A DNA stretch of 64,000 bases, from assembly GCA_041399155.1 (NCBI GenBank), contig JAWKTI010000001.1, positions 1,612,001-1,676,000 of the forward strand. The letters run 5' to 3'. Below the pieces are notes generated by a model. That model searched no databases. It was not told the DNA's origin and was given only the letters and a program-made list of their open reading frames with translations. Source of the stretch: Zavarzinella sp. GTDB taxonomy: Bacteria > Planctomycetota > Planctomycetia > Gemmatales > Gemmataceae. Below, one piece after another: positions 53,664 to 62,638 of this stretch (its first letter is position 1; each line of letters opens with the position of its first letter). Made by a program: the position numbers and the translations under genes.

Positions 53664-55319
53664 CTATTTCCCCTTTGGTTCTGCTCGTTCACGTAGTTGC
53701 TTCATCCCACGCACATTGATCTGGCGTACACGCTCTTTGGTGATCCCAAAGTGCTGCCCGATCTGCTCTAAAGTCATTACAGAGTTACCATCCAAACCGT
53801 TTCGCATCCGGATAATTTCACGCGTTCGTGGGTCAAGTGCTTCCAGCAACTTGTTTATCCGTTCTTTTGCCACTTCGGCCTGTGCCAGTAATTCCTGTTC
53901 ATCCCCACGAGAATCAACTCTGGCCTCAAACATATCATCGTGGCCAGTGATATAGCGCTCACGGTGGGTCTTTTCTTCAGGAATACTGCGGGCAAAGTTC
54001 TTCATCAGAGCCCAGGTGGCGTAGGTGCTGAACTTGAACCCACGACTGTAGTCGAACTTTTCAACCGCACGCATGATCGAAATCGTGCCATCGGACATCA
54101 GTTCTGCCAGATTCTCAAAATGGCTGGCGTGCTTTTTGGCAACGCTGGCCACCAACCGAGCATTACAATTGATCAGGCGATCACGCACTTCCAATACACG
54201 TGCCTGCAGCAACTGCACCTGCTTCAAGTCGACCGCACGCACATTCGAAGGTTTCAGACGGTCCTTGCAGAGCTTTAGTTGATGCTTCAGGAAGTTCATC
54301 AGGCGAAACTGGTGCTGTTCCTGTTCTTTGGTCAGCAACGGCCACTGATAGAGGTGGCTCAATTCTGCAGGCACATCCTTGGGCACCGACAGCCGATGCA
54401 GGGCATCCTGAAACTCTGCCTCACCTGGCATTGGTGCGGTAATTTCTGCTGCGATTCCCGGTTTATCGAAAGATTCGTGGTACACATATTCAATGGGTGA
54501 TTCCAGCAGTCGCTGTAATTGCACTTCGTTAATTGCCTGATAGATCACACCACGAGAACGCTCATATTTTTTAGTCAGTTCGGACATTGTCGCTCCTTTT
54601 TGGTATTCCTGAAAGATCTTCTTTTTCGTTGCCAGCACCATCGGATCGTTCATTTCTGCAAAAATGGCCCCCGCGGGACTTTGCCGATCAAACGATTTAA
54701 TGGTGTAGCGGATCACTTCCATCGACCGAGAAAACTTTTTGGAAAGTCTCCTCGTAATTTCCGTGAGATTACCACCTGCCTGTGCGAGCCTTCTGGCACG
54801 GTACAGGATTCGCAATTTTTCCTGGTCATCCAAACGAGAGAAACGAGCCCCCCGCTCCACCATTTGGCGATTATTCTCCAGGAACTTTGCAATCTGCGAC
54901 CGCGTGTAACCAATGTGCAACCGACCCTGGTAAGCGATACGACGGCCAATTAAGCCTCGTCGACGCCACCGTTGCAATGTTTTGGTAGAAACCTGAAGCT
55001 CGCGACTCAGGTTATCCTGGGTCACTACTTCTTCAACATTGCCTTCCAACGCAATTGTGGGTAATGTCCGCTCGACCTGCTGGATGAACTCCTCCAGGTC
55101 GTCTTTCAAATGCCTGCCCCGCAGAATTAAATCCGGGTAGGCATCCGATCGAAAATCGGTAATCCGATAACAGATGAACTGATAGGGATATTCGCGCGTG
55201 GGATGAATCTCATGAAGCAACACCGCTGCCTTTTCCGCCTGCTCGATCTTCCGGGCAGGTGGGGCATAACGAACCTGCTGATCAGCAAGTTCCTTGAGTG
55301 CAGCGTAGTGAAAGCCCAT
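53664..55319 (-). CDS. Sigma-70 family RNA polymerase sigma factor with HTH-rich N-terminal extension
   Basis: 551 residues from the ATG at 55319 (AGGA eight bases ahead). Sigma region 2 is at about 380-450 (CNARLVASVAKKHASHFE, GTISIMRAVEKFDYSRGFKF, STYATWALMKNFARSIP), and region 4 at about 490-548 (LDPRTREIIRMRNGLDG, TLEQIGQHFGITKERVRQI). The first 300 residues hold three further HTH-like segments: about 98-150 (NLSRELQVSTKTLQRWRRRG), about 180-205 and about 230-265 (MSELTKKYERSRGVIYQAIN). Region 3 between them is short. Monocistronic, divergent from the FG-GAP gene. Confidence 0.92.
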   Translation of the reverse strand: MGFHYAALKELADQQVRYAPPARKIEQAEKAAVLLHEIHPTREYPYQFICYRITDFRSDAYPDLILRGRHLKDDLEEFIQQVERTLPTIALEGNVEEVVTQDNLSRELQVSTKTLQRWRRRGLIGRRIAYQGRLHIGYTRSQIAKFLENNRQMVERGARFSRLDDQEKLRILYRARRLAQAGGNLTEITRRLSKKFSRSMEVIRYTIKSFDRQSPAGAIFAEMNDPMVLATKKKIFQEYQKGATMSELTKKYERSRGVIYQAINEVQLQRLLESPIEYVYHESFDKPGIAAEITAPMPGEAEFQDALHRLSVPKDVPAELSHLYQWPLLTKEQEQHQFRLMNFLKHQLKLCKDRLKPSNVRAVDLKQVQLLQARVLEVRDRLINCNARLVASVAKKHASHFENLAELMSDGTISIMRAVEKFDYSRGFKFSTYATWALMKNFARSIPEEKTHRERYITGHDDMFEARVDSRGDEQELLAQAEVAKERINKLLEALDPRTREIIRMRNGLDGNSVMTLEQIGQHFGITKERVRQINVRGMKQLRERAEPKGK

Positions 55320-55819
55320 TTCTTCATCCTTCCATTGAAACAAACCAACTCAATTCACTTGCAAAAAACTCCCGCGTTGACAGTACCCGCATAATTAGAC
55401 GTCGGTGGGGATTTAACGGTTCACTTTGAAAAACAAACCAGCCCACTACCTGTGCGTGTCGCCAACAGTTTTTCAGAGGTTGATGGTGACACAAGAGATT
55501 TACACTGCAAGAGGCGTGCCAAAGGTAGAAAAAACTTGGAGGCTTAGAAGTGAATTCGGCGCAAACTATTGCCAATTAATAATTTACAACGATTATTGAT
55601 TTCAAACAATTTTTGAAAAACACGTTCTCTAATGGGTGGTTCGATTTGCGAAACCGCACAATCGTTCAATTTTGCCTAGCCCACTGTTGCACAATTGAAC
55701 CTTTTTCATTTTTCCAGATCAGGATTGAAGAATTTGTCAAGACGAGTTAAATTTTACAAACCAGATACAAATAGGTGCGTGGTTCCCCACTTAGTGTCGA
55801 TCTAAATGAGAAAACATTC
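55320..55819. other. Divergent intergenic region with inverted repeat
   Basis: 500 bases without a gene I can support. The one structured element is an 8-bp inverted repeat GTTCAATT (55664-55671)/AATTGAAC (55693-55700) with a 21-base spacer followed by a T-rich run. Promoters for the divergent sigma-factor and FG-GAP genes should lie here, but none is convincing. Confidence 0.35.
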
Positions 55820-57055
55820 ATGAAACTCTCCCCTCCCCTGCTATTCCTCCTGATGTGGGGAACAACCACCTTCGGGCAGTTTGAAAAATCGTTTAAAATG
55901 CAGGAAATCGCTGCCGATCTCACAGTGGGATATGCGGTAATCCCGGAAGATATCAACCGAGATGGTAAAGTTGATATCGTGGTGGTCGACAGCAAACGAA
56001 TTGTTTGGTACGAAAACCCCACCTGGAAGGTACACACCATTCTTTCTGGAAAAACTGCCCCAGATAATGTCTGCATCTGTGCCCACGATATTGATGGCGA
56101 TGGCAACAACGATTTGATTCTGGGTGCAGACTGGAAACCGTTCAACACCAATACCGGCGGCACCTTACAGTGGCTGAAACACCCTGGAAAAGCGGACAAC
56201 GAATGGGAAGTGTTTCCGATTGGAACGGAGCCTACTGTACACCGCGTGAAGATTGCCCACTTTGGCAAAGACCGCACACCCCACATTGTGCTGGCCCCAC
56301 TGATGGGCGTGGCATCCACGAAAGGTGGGAACTGGCTTGATGGCAGGCCCGTGCGGATTTTGGCATACCCAATCCCAAAAAAACCAGCCACAGATAAGTG
56401 GGAACCAATTGTGGTGTCCGATTCATTAAATGTTGTTCATAATTTCTGGCCCACTCCCATGAATGGTAAGAAGGGCGATGACCTGCTCTGTGCCAGTTAT
56501 GAGGGTGTTTCGCTGGTTTCGCAGGGTAATGATGGCAAGTGGACCACCAAACGGATCGGTGTGGGCAATCAGGAAACGCCCGCAGGTTCCCGCGGTGCCA
56601 GCGAAATCCGCCTGGGGATGATGAAAAACAAAACTCCTTTTATTGCCACGATTGAACCGTGGCACGGCTATCAAGTAGTAGTGTATACCCCACCTGCAAA
56701 GGATGGGGAAATGTGGGAACGCCATGTTATCGACGATCACCTGCGCTGGGGCCATGCGGTGAACTGTGCCGATCTGGACGGCGATGGTGGGGATGAATTA
56801 ATCATTGGTGTGCGTGATAATCAGCCCAGAGGAGAGGGCAACCAAGAAAATTGTGGTGTGCGAATCTACAAACTGGATTTTTCACCTGAAAAGAAATTCA
56901 CTTTTCAACGCACGATCATTGAAAATAGTGGCGTGGCTGTGGAAGACATGGCAACGATTGATCTGAATCAGGACGGCAAGCCAGACATTATCGCCGTAGG
57001 ACGGGCAACACATAATTGCCGGATTTACTGGAACCAGCACCCTCTTGTGAAATAA
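55820..57055 (+). CDS. Secreted FG-GAP/VCBS repeat protein
   Basis: 411 residues from the ATG at 55820, with signal peptide MKLSPPLLFLLMWGTTTFG. Repeated calcium-binding FG-GAP units: DINRDGKVDIVVVD, DIDGDGNNDLILG, DLDGDGGDELIIG, DLNQDGKPDIIAVG. A seven-bladed propeller is likely. Extracellular or periplasmic; role unknown. Its stop overlaps the VWA gene (TAATG). Confidence 0.87.
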   Translation: MKLSPPLLFLLMWGTTTFGQFEKSFKMQEIAADLTVGYAVIPEDINRDGKVDIVVVDSKRIVWYENPTWKVHTILSGKTAPDNVCICAHDIDGDGNNDLILGADWKPFNTNTGGTLQWLKHPGKADNEWEVFPIGTEPTVHRVKIAHFGKDRTPHIVLAPLMGVASTKGGNWLDGRPVRILAYPIPKKPATDKWEPIVVSDSLNVVHNFWPTPMNGKKGDDLLCASYEGVSLVSQGNDGKWTTKRIGVGNQETPAGSRGASEIRLGMMKNKTPFIATIEPWHGYQVVVYTPPAKDGEMWERHVIDDHLRWGHAVNCADLDGDGGDELIIGVRDNQPRGEGNQENCGVRIYKLDFSPEKKFTFQRTIIENSGVAVEDMATIDLNQDGKPDIIAVGRATHNCRIYWNQHPLVK

Positions 57056-58077
57056 TGGTCTGGTCGCACCCCTGGATTCTACTGATCGGAACCGCACTGC
57101 TTGCCACTGCATTTCTGCGTAAATACCTCCCGTCAAGTAGTTTGCGTTACTCATCCCTGGTACTACTCAAACATTCTGACAATAAAAAGATTGTCCGCCA
57201 GATGATTGCTATTCTCCCACTGCTGGGGTGCATCTGTCTGATTATCGCGGTTGCTGAACCAAAAATGCCCGACCTGAAAACGAGAGTTACCGCCGAAGGG
57301 CTCAATATTGTGGTACTTTTTGATAACTCCAGCAGTATGGAAGAACCGGATTTTGCATGGAAAGATCAGGAAAAGATCAGCCGTAAAGAAGCCGCAAAAC
57401 GGGTTCTAATGCTGTTTATCACAGGTGGATCTGACAATTCGGCAAAGCAATTCAGTGGGAGGTCAACCGAACGAGGCACCGATCGGATTGGATTGATCAC
57501 ATTTTCCAATTGGCCGCAAACAATCTGCCCACCAACAGCTAACCATCAGACACTACGAAAACTGCTCGAAAATTTGCCTGATGCAGATGCACGCGATACC
57601 GCCACCAATATTGGAGACAGTGTTGCGGAAGGCGTCCAGCGTGTCACAACCAGTTCAGGTGAAAAAATTCTCATTCTCATTAGTGATGGGGAGCATAATT
57701 TCGATCTGGCAGATTCAGGGAGAAAACCACTACTGCCAAGACAGGCAGCAACTATTGCAAGTCATTATGGCGTCAAGGTTTACTGCATTGACACTGCCCC
57801 TATTGATTCCACTGTCGAAGGTGGGAATGATCGCACTTCTGCCCGTGAAATATTGCAGGAAACAGCCGCACTGACAGGTGGGAGTTACTTTCGCGCAGGC
57901 AATGGAACTGAATTATCCAGTGCCATGCAGGAACTGGATCAATTAGAAAAGCAACCTTACAAGGCACCTGTCTATCGAAAGTATCATTCTTATAGACCAA
58001 TCTGCTTATATAGCGCGTTGATTATATTCTTAGGTTGGCTGGTCAGCATTTGTACGCGGTATCGCACCTTCCCGTGA
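57055..58077 (+). CDS. VWA-domain membrane protein (BatA-like)
   Basis: 340 residues from the ATG at 57055, overlapping the previous stop by one base. Two N-terminal membrane helices (WILLIGTALLATAFL, MIAILPLLGCICLIIAV) and one near the C-terminus (ICLYSALIIFLGWLVSICT) flank a von Willebrand A domain with MIDAS motif VVLFDNSSSMEEPD, the Thr of DTATNIGDSV and ILISDGEHNF. BatA/BatB-like proteins accompany MoxR ATPases, but no MoxR is adjacent. Coupled to the FG-GAP protein. Confidence 0.87.
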   Translation: MVWSHPWILLIGTALLATAFLRKYLPSSSLRYSSLVLLKHSDNKKIVRQMIAILPLLGCICLIIAVAEPKMPDLKTRVTAEGLNIVVLFDNSSSMEEPDFAWKDQEKISRKEAAKRVLMLFITGGSDNSAKQFSGRSTERGTDRIGLITFSNWPQTICPPTANHQTLRKLLENLPDADARDTATNIGDSVAEGVQRVTTSSGEKILILISDGEHNFDLADSGRKPLLPRQAATIASHYGVKVYCIDTAPIDSTVEGGNDRTSAREILQETAALTGGSYFRAGNGTELSSAMQELDQLEKQPYKAPVYRKYHSYRPICLYSALIIFLGWLVSICTRYRTFP

Positions 58078-58187
58078 TCATTACCCCACCCAGCTTGGAT
58101 TCATTTGTTTTTTTCGTAGTTTGATAGTGAAACAAAGTACGCGTTTTTTGTGGTTCGAATGTATTTCGGTTAGAGGAGAAATAGTTC

Positions 58188-59240
58188 ATGGCGGCGATCA
58201 AGGTTGGCATCAATGGCTTCGGTAGAATTGGCCGATTGGTATTTCGTGCGTTGGTAGATCAAGGCTTGCTTGGGAAAACCTTTGATGTCGTTGCTGTGAA
58301 CGACCTGGTACCGGCAGACAATCTGGCGTACCTGGTTAAGTATGACTCCACCCAAGGCCGTTTCAACGGAGAAGTATATTCCAAGAAATCCAGCAGCAGT
58401 GTTGAAGAAGATGATGTGCTGGTGGTAAATGGCCACGAAATCAAATGTCTGGCGGTGCGTGAAGGCCCACAGGCTCTCCCCTGGAAAGATTTGGGGGTTG
58501 AGTATGTCATTGAATCAACCGGTTTGTTCACCGATGGTACCAAGGCCAAAGGTCACCTGGAAGCGGGTGCAAAAAAAGTCATCATTTCCGCTCCTGCGAA
58601 AAATGAAGATTTGACCATTTTGATGGGTGTGAACCACGATAAGTACAATCCGGCTACCCACAATATTATTTCCAATGCCAGTTGCACCACCAACTGCCTG
58701 GCCCCTCTGTGTTACGTCCTGTTGAAAGAAGGTTTTGGGATCGACGAAGGTTTGATGACCACCGTGCACGCCTATACCGCAACGCAAAAGACGGTGGATG
58801 GCCCATCCAAAAAAGACTGGAAAGGTGGCCGTGCTGCAGCAATCAACATCATTCCCAGTGCCACCGGTGCTGCCAAGGCTGTTGGTGTGGTGCTGCCGGA
58901 ATTGCAAGGCAAACTAACCGGCATGGCCTTCCGGGTGCCTACCCCCACTGCATCGTGCGTCGACTTGACCGTGCGAACAAGCAAAGAAACCAGCTACGCT
59001 GAAATCTGCGAAAAAATGAAGCTGGCCAGCGAAACCTATCTGAAAGGGATTCTGGCTTACACCACCGATGAAGTGGTGAGCACTGACTTCATACATGATG
59101 CCCACTCCAGCATCTTTGATGCAGGGAGCGGTATTGGACTGAACAGTCGATTCTTCAAATTAATCAGCTGGTACGATAACGAGTGGGGCTATTCGAACCG
59201 TTGTGTAGACTTGTTAAAGTATCTGTTATCAAAACAATAA
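58188..59240 (+). CDS. gap: Glyceraldehyde-3-phosphate dehydrogenase
   Basis: 350 residues, slightly longer than usual owing to an insert after KSSSSVEEDD. NAD-binding GINGFGRIGRLVFRAL, catalytic Cys in SNASCTTNCLAPL, HAYTATQKTVDGPSKKDW, RAAAINIIPSATGAAKAVG, and C-terminal WYDNEWGYSNRCVDL. Cytoplasmic glycolysis/gluconeogenesis; Asp in AVNDL suggests NAD specificity. A GGAG site precedes the ATG at 58188. Confidence 0.97.
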   Translation: MAAIKVGINGFGRIGRLVFRALVDQGLLGKTFDVVAVNDLVPADNLAYLVKYDSTQGRFNGEVYSKKSSSSVEEDDVLVVNGHEIKCLAVREGPQALPWKDLGVEYVIESTGLFTDGTKAKGHLEAGAKKVIISAPAKNEDLTILMGVNHDKYNPATHNIISNASCTTNCLAPLCYVLLKEGFGIDEGLMTTVHAYTATQKTVDGPSKKDWKGGRAAAINIIPSATGAAKAVGVVLPELQGKLTGMAFRVPTPTASCVDLTVRTSKETSYAEICEKMKLASETYLKGILAYTTDEVVSTDFIHDAHSSIFDAGSGIGLNSRFFKLISWYDNEWGYSNRCVDLLKYLLSKQ

Positions 59241-59277
59241 TACAATCAAACAACTGTTTTTATATTGAGTCTGATCA

Positions 59278-60054
59278 ATGACTTTACCAGTGGATCACGA
59301 ATTAAAAAGCCACCAGGCAGACTGGGAAACCCTCGCAACGATTGATCCCTTCTGGGCGGTGCTGAGTTTACCAGAAATGCGTGGCAACCGCTGGGAACCT
59401 GAACGCTTCTTTCTTTCTGGCACCCACACGATCGATCACATTGCCCATGTCATGGCTGTTAACTCAAATGTCATCCTGGCTGGTGATCGGATGCTCGATT
59501 TTGGTTGCGGTCTCGGACGCCTGACACGTCCTTTCAGCCACCGTTACCGTGAATGTGTTGGAGTCGATATATCGGAAGAAATGTTGAAAAAGGCCCGGGA
59601 ATTAAACGCTGACTTCAGCAATCTGCAGTTCGTCCACAATACCCGCCTTGATCTGACAATTTTTCCAGACAACCACTTCGATTTGATTCATACACAGATT
59701 GTGCTTCAGCATCTTCCAGATCGCCCCGCAATCATCAAATTCATTAAGGAATTCTCACGAACCCTCCGCCCAGGTGGTCTGTTAATTCTGGAACTGCCTG
59801 ACCACATCCCGTGGTTTCGCAGACTTTGGTTGCGCCGAAAAGCATATGTGTCCCTGAAATTTTTTGGTTTCAGCGATCAGTATTTGCACGAAAAGCTGCA
59901 CCTGACAAATATGAAAATGAATTTTCTCCCCCAAAAGGAAGTCGAGAAAACATTACTGGATGCCAATATTGAAATATTTGATCGAGTACTGGTGCCCACC
60001 AAATATGCGAACAGTGTGACATATCTGGCAAAATCGATCGAACCGCATTCGTAA
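59278..60054 (+). CDS. Class I SAM-dependent methyltransferase
   Basis: 258 residues. SAM motif I MLDFGCGLGRLTRPF, motif II VGVDISEEMLKKARE, and DLIHTQIVLQHLPDR with motif III-like PGGLLILELPD. Methyltransf_11 type. Substrate unknown. It lies 37 bases after gap on the same strand. Confidence 0.9.
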   Translation: MTLPVDHELKSHQADWETLATIDPFWAVLSLPEMRGNRWEPERFFLSGTHTIDHIAHVMAVNSNVILAGDRMLDFGCGLGRLTRPFSHRYRECVGVDISEEMLKKARELNADFSNLQFVHNTRLDLTIFPDNHFDLIHTQIVLQHLPDRPAIIKFIKEFSRTLRPGGLLILELPDHIPWFRRLWLRRKAYVSLKFFGFSDQYLHEKLHLTNMKMNFLPQKEVEKTLLDANIEIFDRVLVPTKYANSVTYLAKSIEPHS

Positions 60055-60121
60055 CAACAATTTTTCCTGCGGCTTTTTTCTGTAGATTAAGGTTGTCTCT
60101 TTCTCATCATGAGGAACAACC

Positions 60122-60904
60122 ATGAACAGCTTGAAAAAACTCTTTGTCTTTAGTCTTTGTTTCAGCACTTTTGGCCAAACTCTAGCAGCACCACCAGCAA
60201 AAATAAAGGCTGACTCCACCGAGTGGGGAGTAAAAGCTTCACCTGCTATGGATCTGGAGTTGATTAAAAAGAACGCGATTGCCAAAGTACGTGCGGCAGC
60301 CAGCAGAGCGCAAAGTTCGAATAATCTGAAGCAAATTGCGTTGGCATTTCATAATTACGAATCAGCATATGGTCAATTCCCCAGCAACGTGCTGGATAAA
60401 GCTGGCAAGCCAATTCTGAGCTGGCGCGTTCAGATTCTGCCATACATTGAACAGGAAAATCTTTGGAGACAGTTCAAAATGGATGAGCCATGGGATAGCA
60501 AACACAATCTGGCAGTCGTTGAAAAATATGGCATGCCCAAAGTGTATGCGAACCCACGTGTAAAAGTAAAAGAAAATTACACGACCTATTTAATGCTTGA
60601 TGGCAAAGGAACTTTGGGTGAATCCGCAGTTGGAAAAAAAATGTTTCGGGATATCACTGACGGACTTTCGAATACGTTACTGACTGTGGAAAGTTCCCGT
60701 GGTGCCTTTTGGACGCAACCCCAGGACATTCCAATCGATTTCGAAAAAGATGTCATTGATATATCAGAGGTGTTTGGCGATCAAGTCTTGGTAGGGTTTG
60801 CGGATGGTGCTGTTCGTGCTTTAAATTGGAAAAATCTGTCTCAGACAACCAAAAAGGCACTGTTAACCAAAAATGGCGGAGAAGTGTTCCAACTTAAGGA
60901 TTAA
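60122..60904 (+). CDS. DUF1559 domain protein, first of a tandem pair
   Basis: 260 residues with a signal peptide (MNSLKKLFVFSLCFSTFGQTLA) rather than the type IV pilin N-methylation helix that most DUF1559 proteins carry. DUF1559 hallmarks: NNLKQIALAFHNYESAYGQFP, ILSWRVQILPYIEQENLW, FKMDEPWDS, ITDGLSNTLLTVESS, and a VLVGFADGAVRAL end. Two bases separate its stop from the next gene, which is clearly a paralogue. Function unknown. Confidence 0.85.
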   Translation: MNSLKKLFVFSLCFSTFGQTLAAPPAKIKADSTEWGVKASPAMDLELIKKNAIAKVRAAASRAQSSNNLKQIALAFHNYESAYGQFPSNVLDKAGKPILSWRVQILPYIEQENLWRQFKMDEPWDSKHNLAVVEKYGMPKVYANPRVKVKENYTTYLMLDGKGTLGESAVGKKMFRDITDGLSNTLLTVESSRGAFWTQPQDIPIDFEKDVIDISEVFGDQVLVGFADGAVRALNWKNLSQTTKKALLTKNGGEVFQLKD

Positions 60905-60906
60905 CA

Positions 60907-61680
60907 ATGAAACAGCAAATTGTGCTTATTATCTTTTTTACTTTCTTAAGCAGTATCCTTTCTGGAGCACCGAAGCAGAAAGAAAAGTCAGAAGAATCTT
61001 TAAAATGGGGAATTGCCGTTGAACCAGCCATGGATTGGGATCTGTCTGAAACAAATTTCGTGGCTAAGTTACGTGCCGATGCGTTACTACAGAAAAGCCG
61101 CAACAATATGCTGCAAATTGTCATCGCGATCCACAATTATCACGATACAAATGGCACATACCCTACAAATATTTTCGACAAGAATGGCAAAGCTATCCTT
61201 AGTTGGCGGGTTCAACTGTTACCATACATCGAACAGGACAACGTCTTTCGGGCATTTAAACTCGATGAACCCTGGGATAGCCCCAACAACAAACCCTTGA
61301 GTGAAACAACGATCAAAGTTTATGATAATCCTCGCTTAAAAACGAACAAACACAACTACACCGTGTACCAACAATTCGCTGGTCCGGGTACACTATGCCC
61401 GACAAAAGCAGAGAAATTGACTTTCAACGATATCAAGGATGGTACCTCGAATACACTTGCCCTGATCGAAAGCTCCCAGGCAGTTCCCTGGGCAAAACCA
61501 GATGATATTCCCTGGGATGGAAAGTCCGATCTGCCGAATATCGGCAAGCCGTATGGTAAAAAGTTGTTACTTGCCACTGCTGATGGCAGCATTCGTACTG
61601 TAAACTGGAGCCAACTGTCAAAAGAACAGAAAAAGGCGATGCTTACCAGAGATGGTGGGGAAAAGTTTGGGTTTGAGTAA
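60907..61680 (+). CDS. DUF1559 domain protein, second of a tandem pair
   Basis: 257 residues, signal peptide MKQQIVLIIFFTFLSSILSGA. Same layout as its neighbour: NMLQIVIAIHNYHDTNGTYP, AILSWRVQLLPYIEQDNVF, FKLDEPWDSPNNK, KDGTSNTLALIESSQAVP, KLLLATADGSIRTVNW. Divergence is moderate, so the duplication is not recent. Co-transcribed. Confidence 0.85.
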   Translation: MKQQIVLIIFFTFLSSILSGAPKQKEKSEESLKWGIAVEPAMDWDLSETNFVAKLRADALLQKSRNNMLQIVIAIHNYHDTNGTYPTNIFDKNGKAILSWRVQLLPYIEQDNVFRAFKLDEPWDSPNNKPLSETTIKVYDNPRLKTNKHNYTVYQQFAGPGTLCPTKAEKLTFNDIKDGTSNTLALIESSQAVPWAKPDDIPWDGKSDLPNIGKPYGKKLLLATADGSIRTVNWSQLSKEQKKAMLTRDGGEKFGFE

Positions 61681-61695
61681 CTGACATTCAGCAAA

Positions 61696-62610
61696 TTAGC
61701 TTTTCAGGGCAATTGCCTGTTGAACAGTAGTACCTAAATCTGCTGGAGTAGGTGCCACAACAATATTTGCCTTCTTCAGTGCGGCAATTTTATCTTCTGC
61801 AGAGCCGCTACCACCGGAAATAATTGCACCAGCATGGCCCATTCGGCGTCCAGGTGGGGCTGTTTGCCCAGCAATGAAGGCTCCGACTGGTTTGGTAATG
61901 TGCTTGGCAATATATTCTGCAGCCTGCTCTTCGGCGGTTCCACCAATTTCACCAATCATCAGAATCGCTTGCGTTTGTGGATCTTCTTCAAACAGTTTGA
62001 GCAGATCAATCTGATTGGTGCCGATAATCGGATCACCACCAATCCCCACGCAGGTTGACTGGGAATAGCCCAGTGCGCTTAACTGGAAAACCGCTTCATA
62101 GGTCAATGTACCAGAGCGACTGATGATACCAATCCCTTTCTTGCCAGGTTCCACAGGTTTGTGAATATAACCGGGCATAATTCCGATTTTACATTCACCG
62201 GGAGTGATAATTCCGGGGCAATTGGGACCAATGAGGCGGCAGCCAGGTTTCGACTGGACATGGCGTTTCGCAATTGCCATATCCAGTACCGGAATGCCTT
62301 CGGTAATCGCCACAATTACTTCAATTCCAGCATCGGCTGCTTCCATGATGGCATCAGCGGCACCGCCAGCGGGCACAAAGATCATCGTGGCGTTCGCACC
62401 GGTTTTGGCTACTGCTTCAGCCACCGTATTAAACACAGGCAGGCTTTTGCCAGATACCTTTCCTTCCCACGACTGGCCACCTTTTTTCGGTGTTACCCCA
62501 CCGACAAAGTTAGTACCGTAGGCCAGGCAATGGTCGGTATGAAAGGTTCCAGCAGAACCGGTGATGCCTTGACAGATCACACGCGTGGATTTGTTAACAA
62601 GAATACTCAT
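61696..62610 (-). CDS. sucD: Succinyl-CoA synthetase (ADP-forming) alpha subunit
   Basis: 304 residues. CoA-binding Rossmann domain (VICQGITGSAGTFHTDHCLAYG), NCPGIITPGECKIGIMPGY, GIGIISRSGTLTYEAV, and active-site phosphohistidine in RMGHAGAIISGGSGSAEDK. Catalyses succinyl-CoA to succinate with NTP formation in the TCA cycle. Its beta-subunit gene is upstream, separated by a lipoprotein gene. Confidence 0.96.
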   Translation of the reverse strand: MSILVNKSTRVICQGITGSAGTFHTDHCLAYGTNFVGGVTPKKGGQSWEGKVSGKSLPVFNTVAEAVAKTGANATMIFVPAGGAADAIMEAADAGIEVIVAITEGIPVLDMAIAKRHVQSKPGCRLIGPNCPGIITPGECKIGIMPGYIHKPVEPGKKGIGIISRSGTLTYEAVFQLSALGYSQSTCVGIGGDPIIGTNQIDLLKLFEEDPQTQAILMIGEIGGTAEEQAAEYIAKHITKPVGAFIAGQTAPPGRRMGHAGAIISGGSGSAEDKIAALKKANIVVAPTPADLGTTVQQAIALKS

Positions 62611-62638
62611 TTGTTACCCAAGGTTATGTTCGTTCGAT

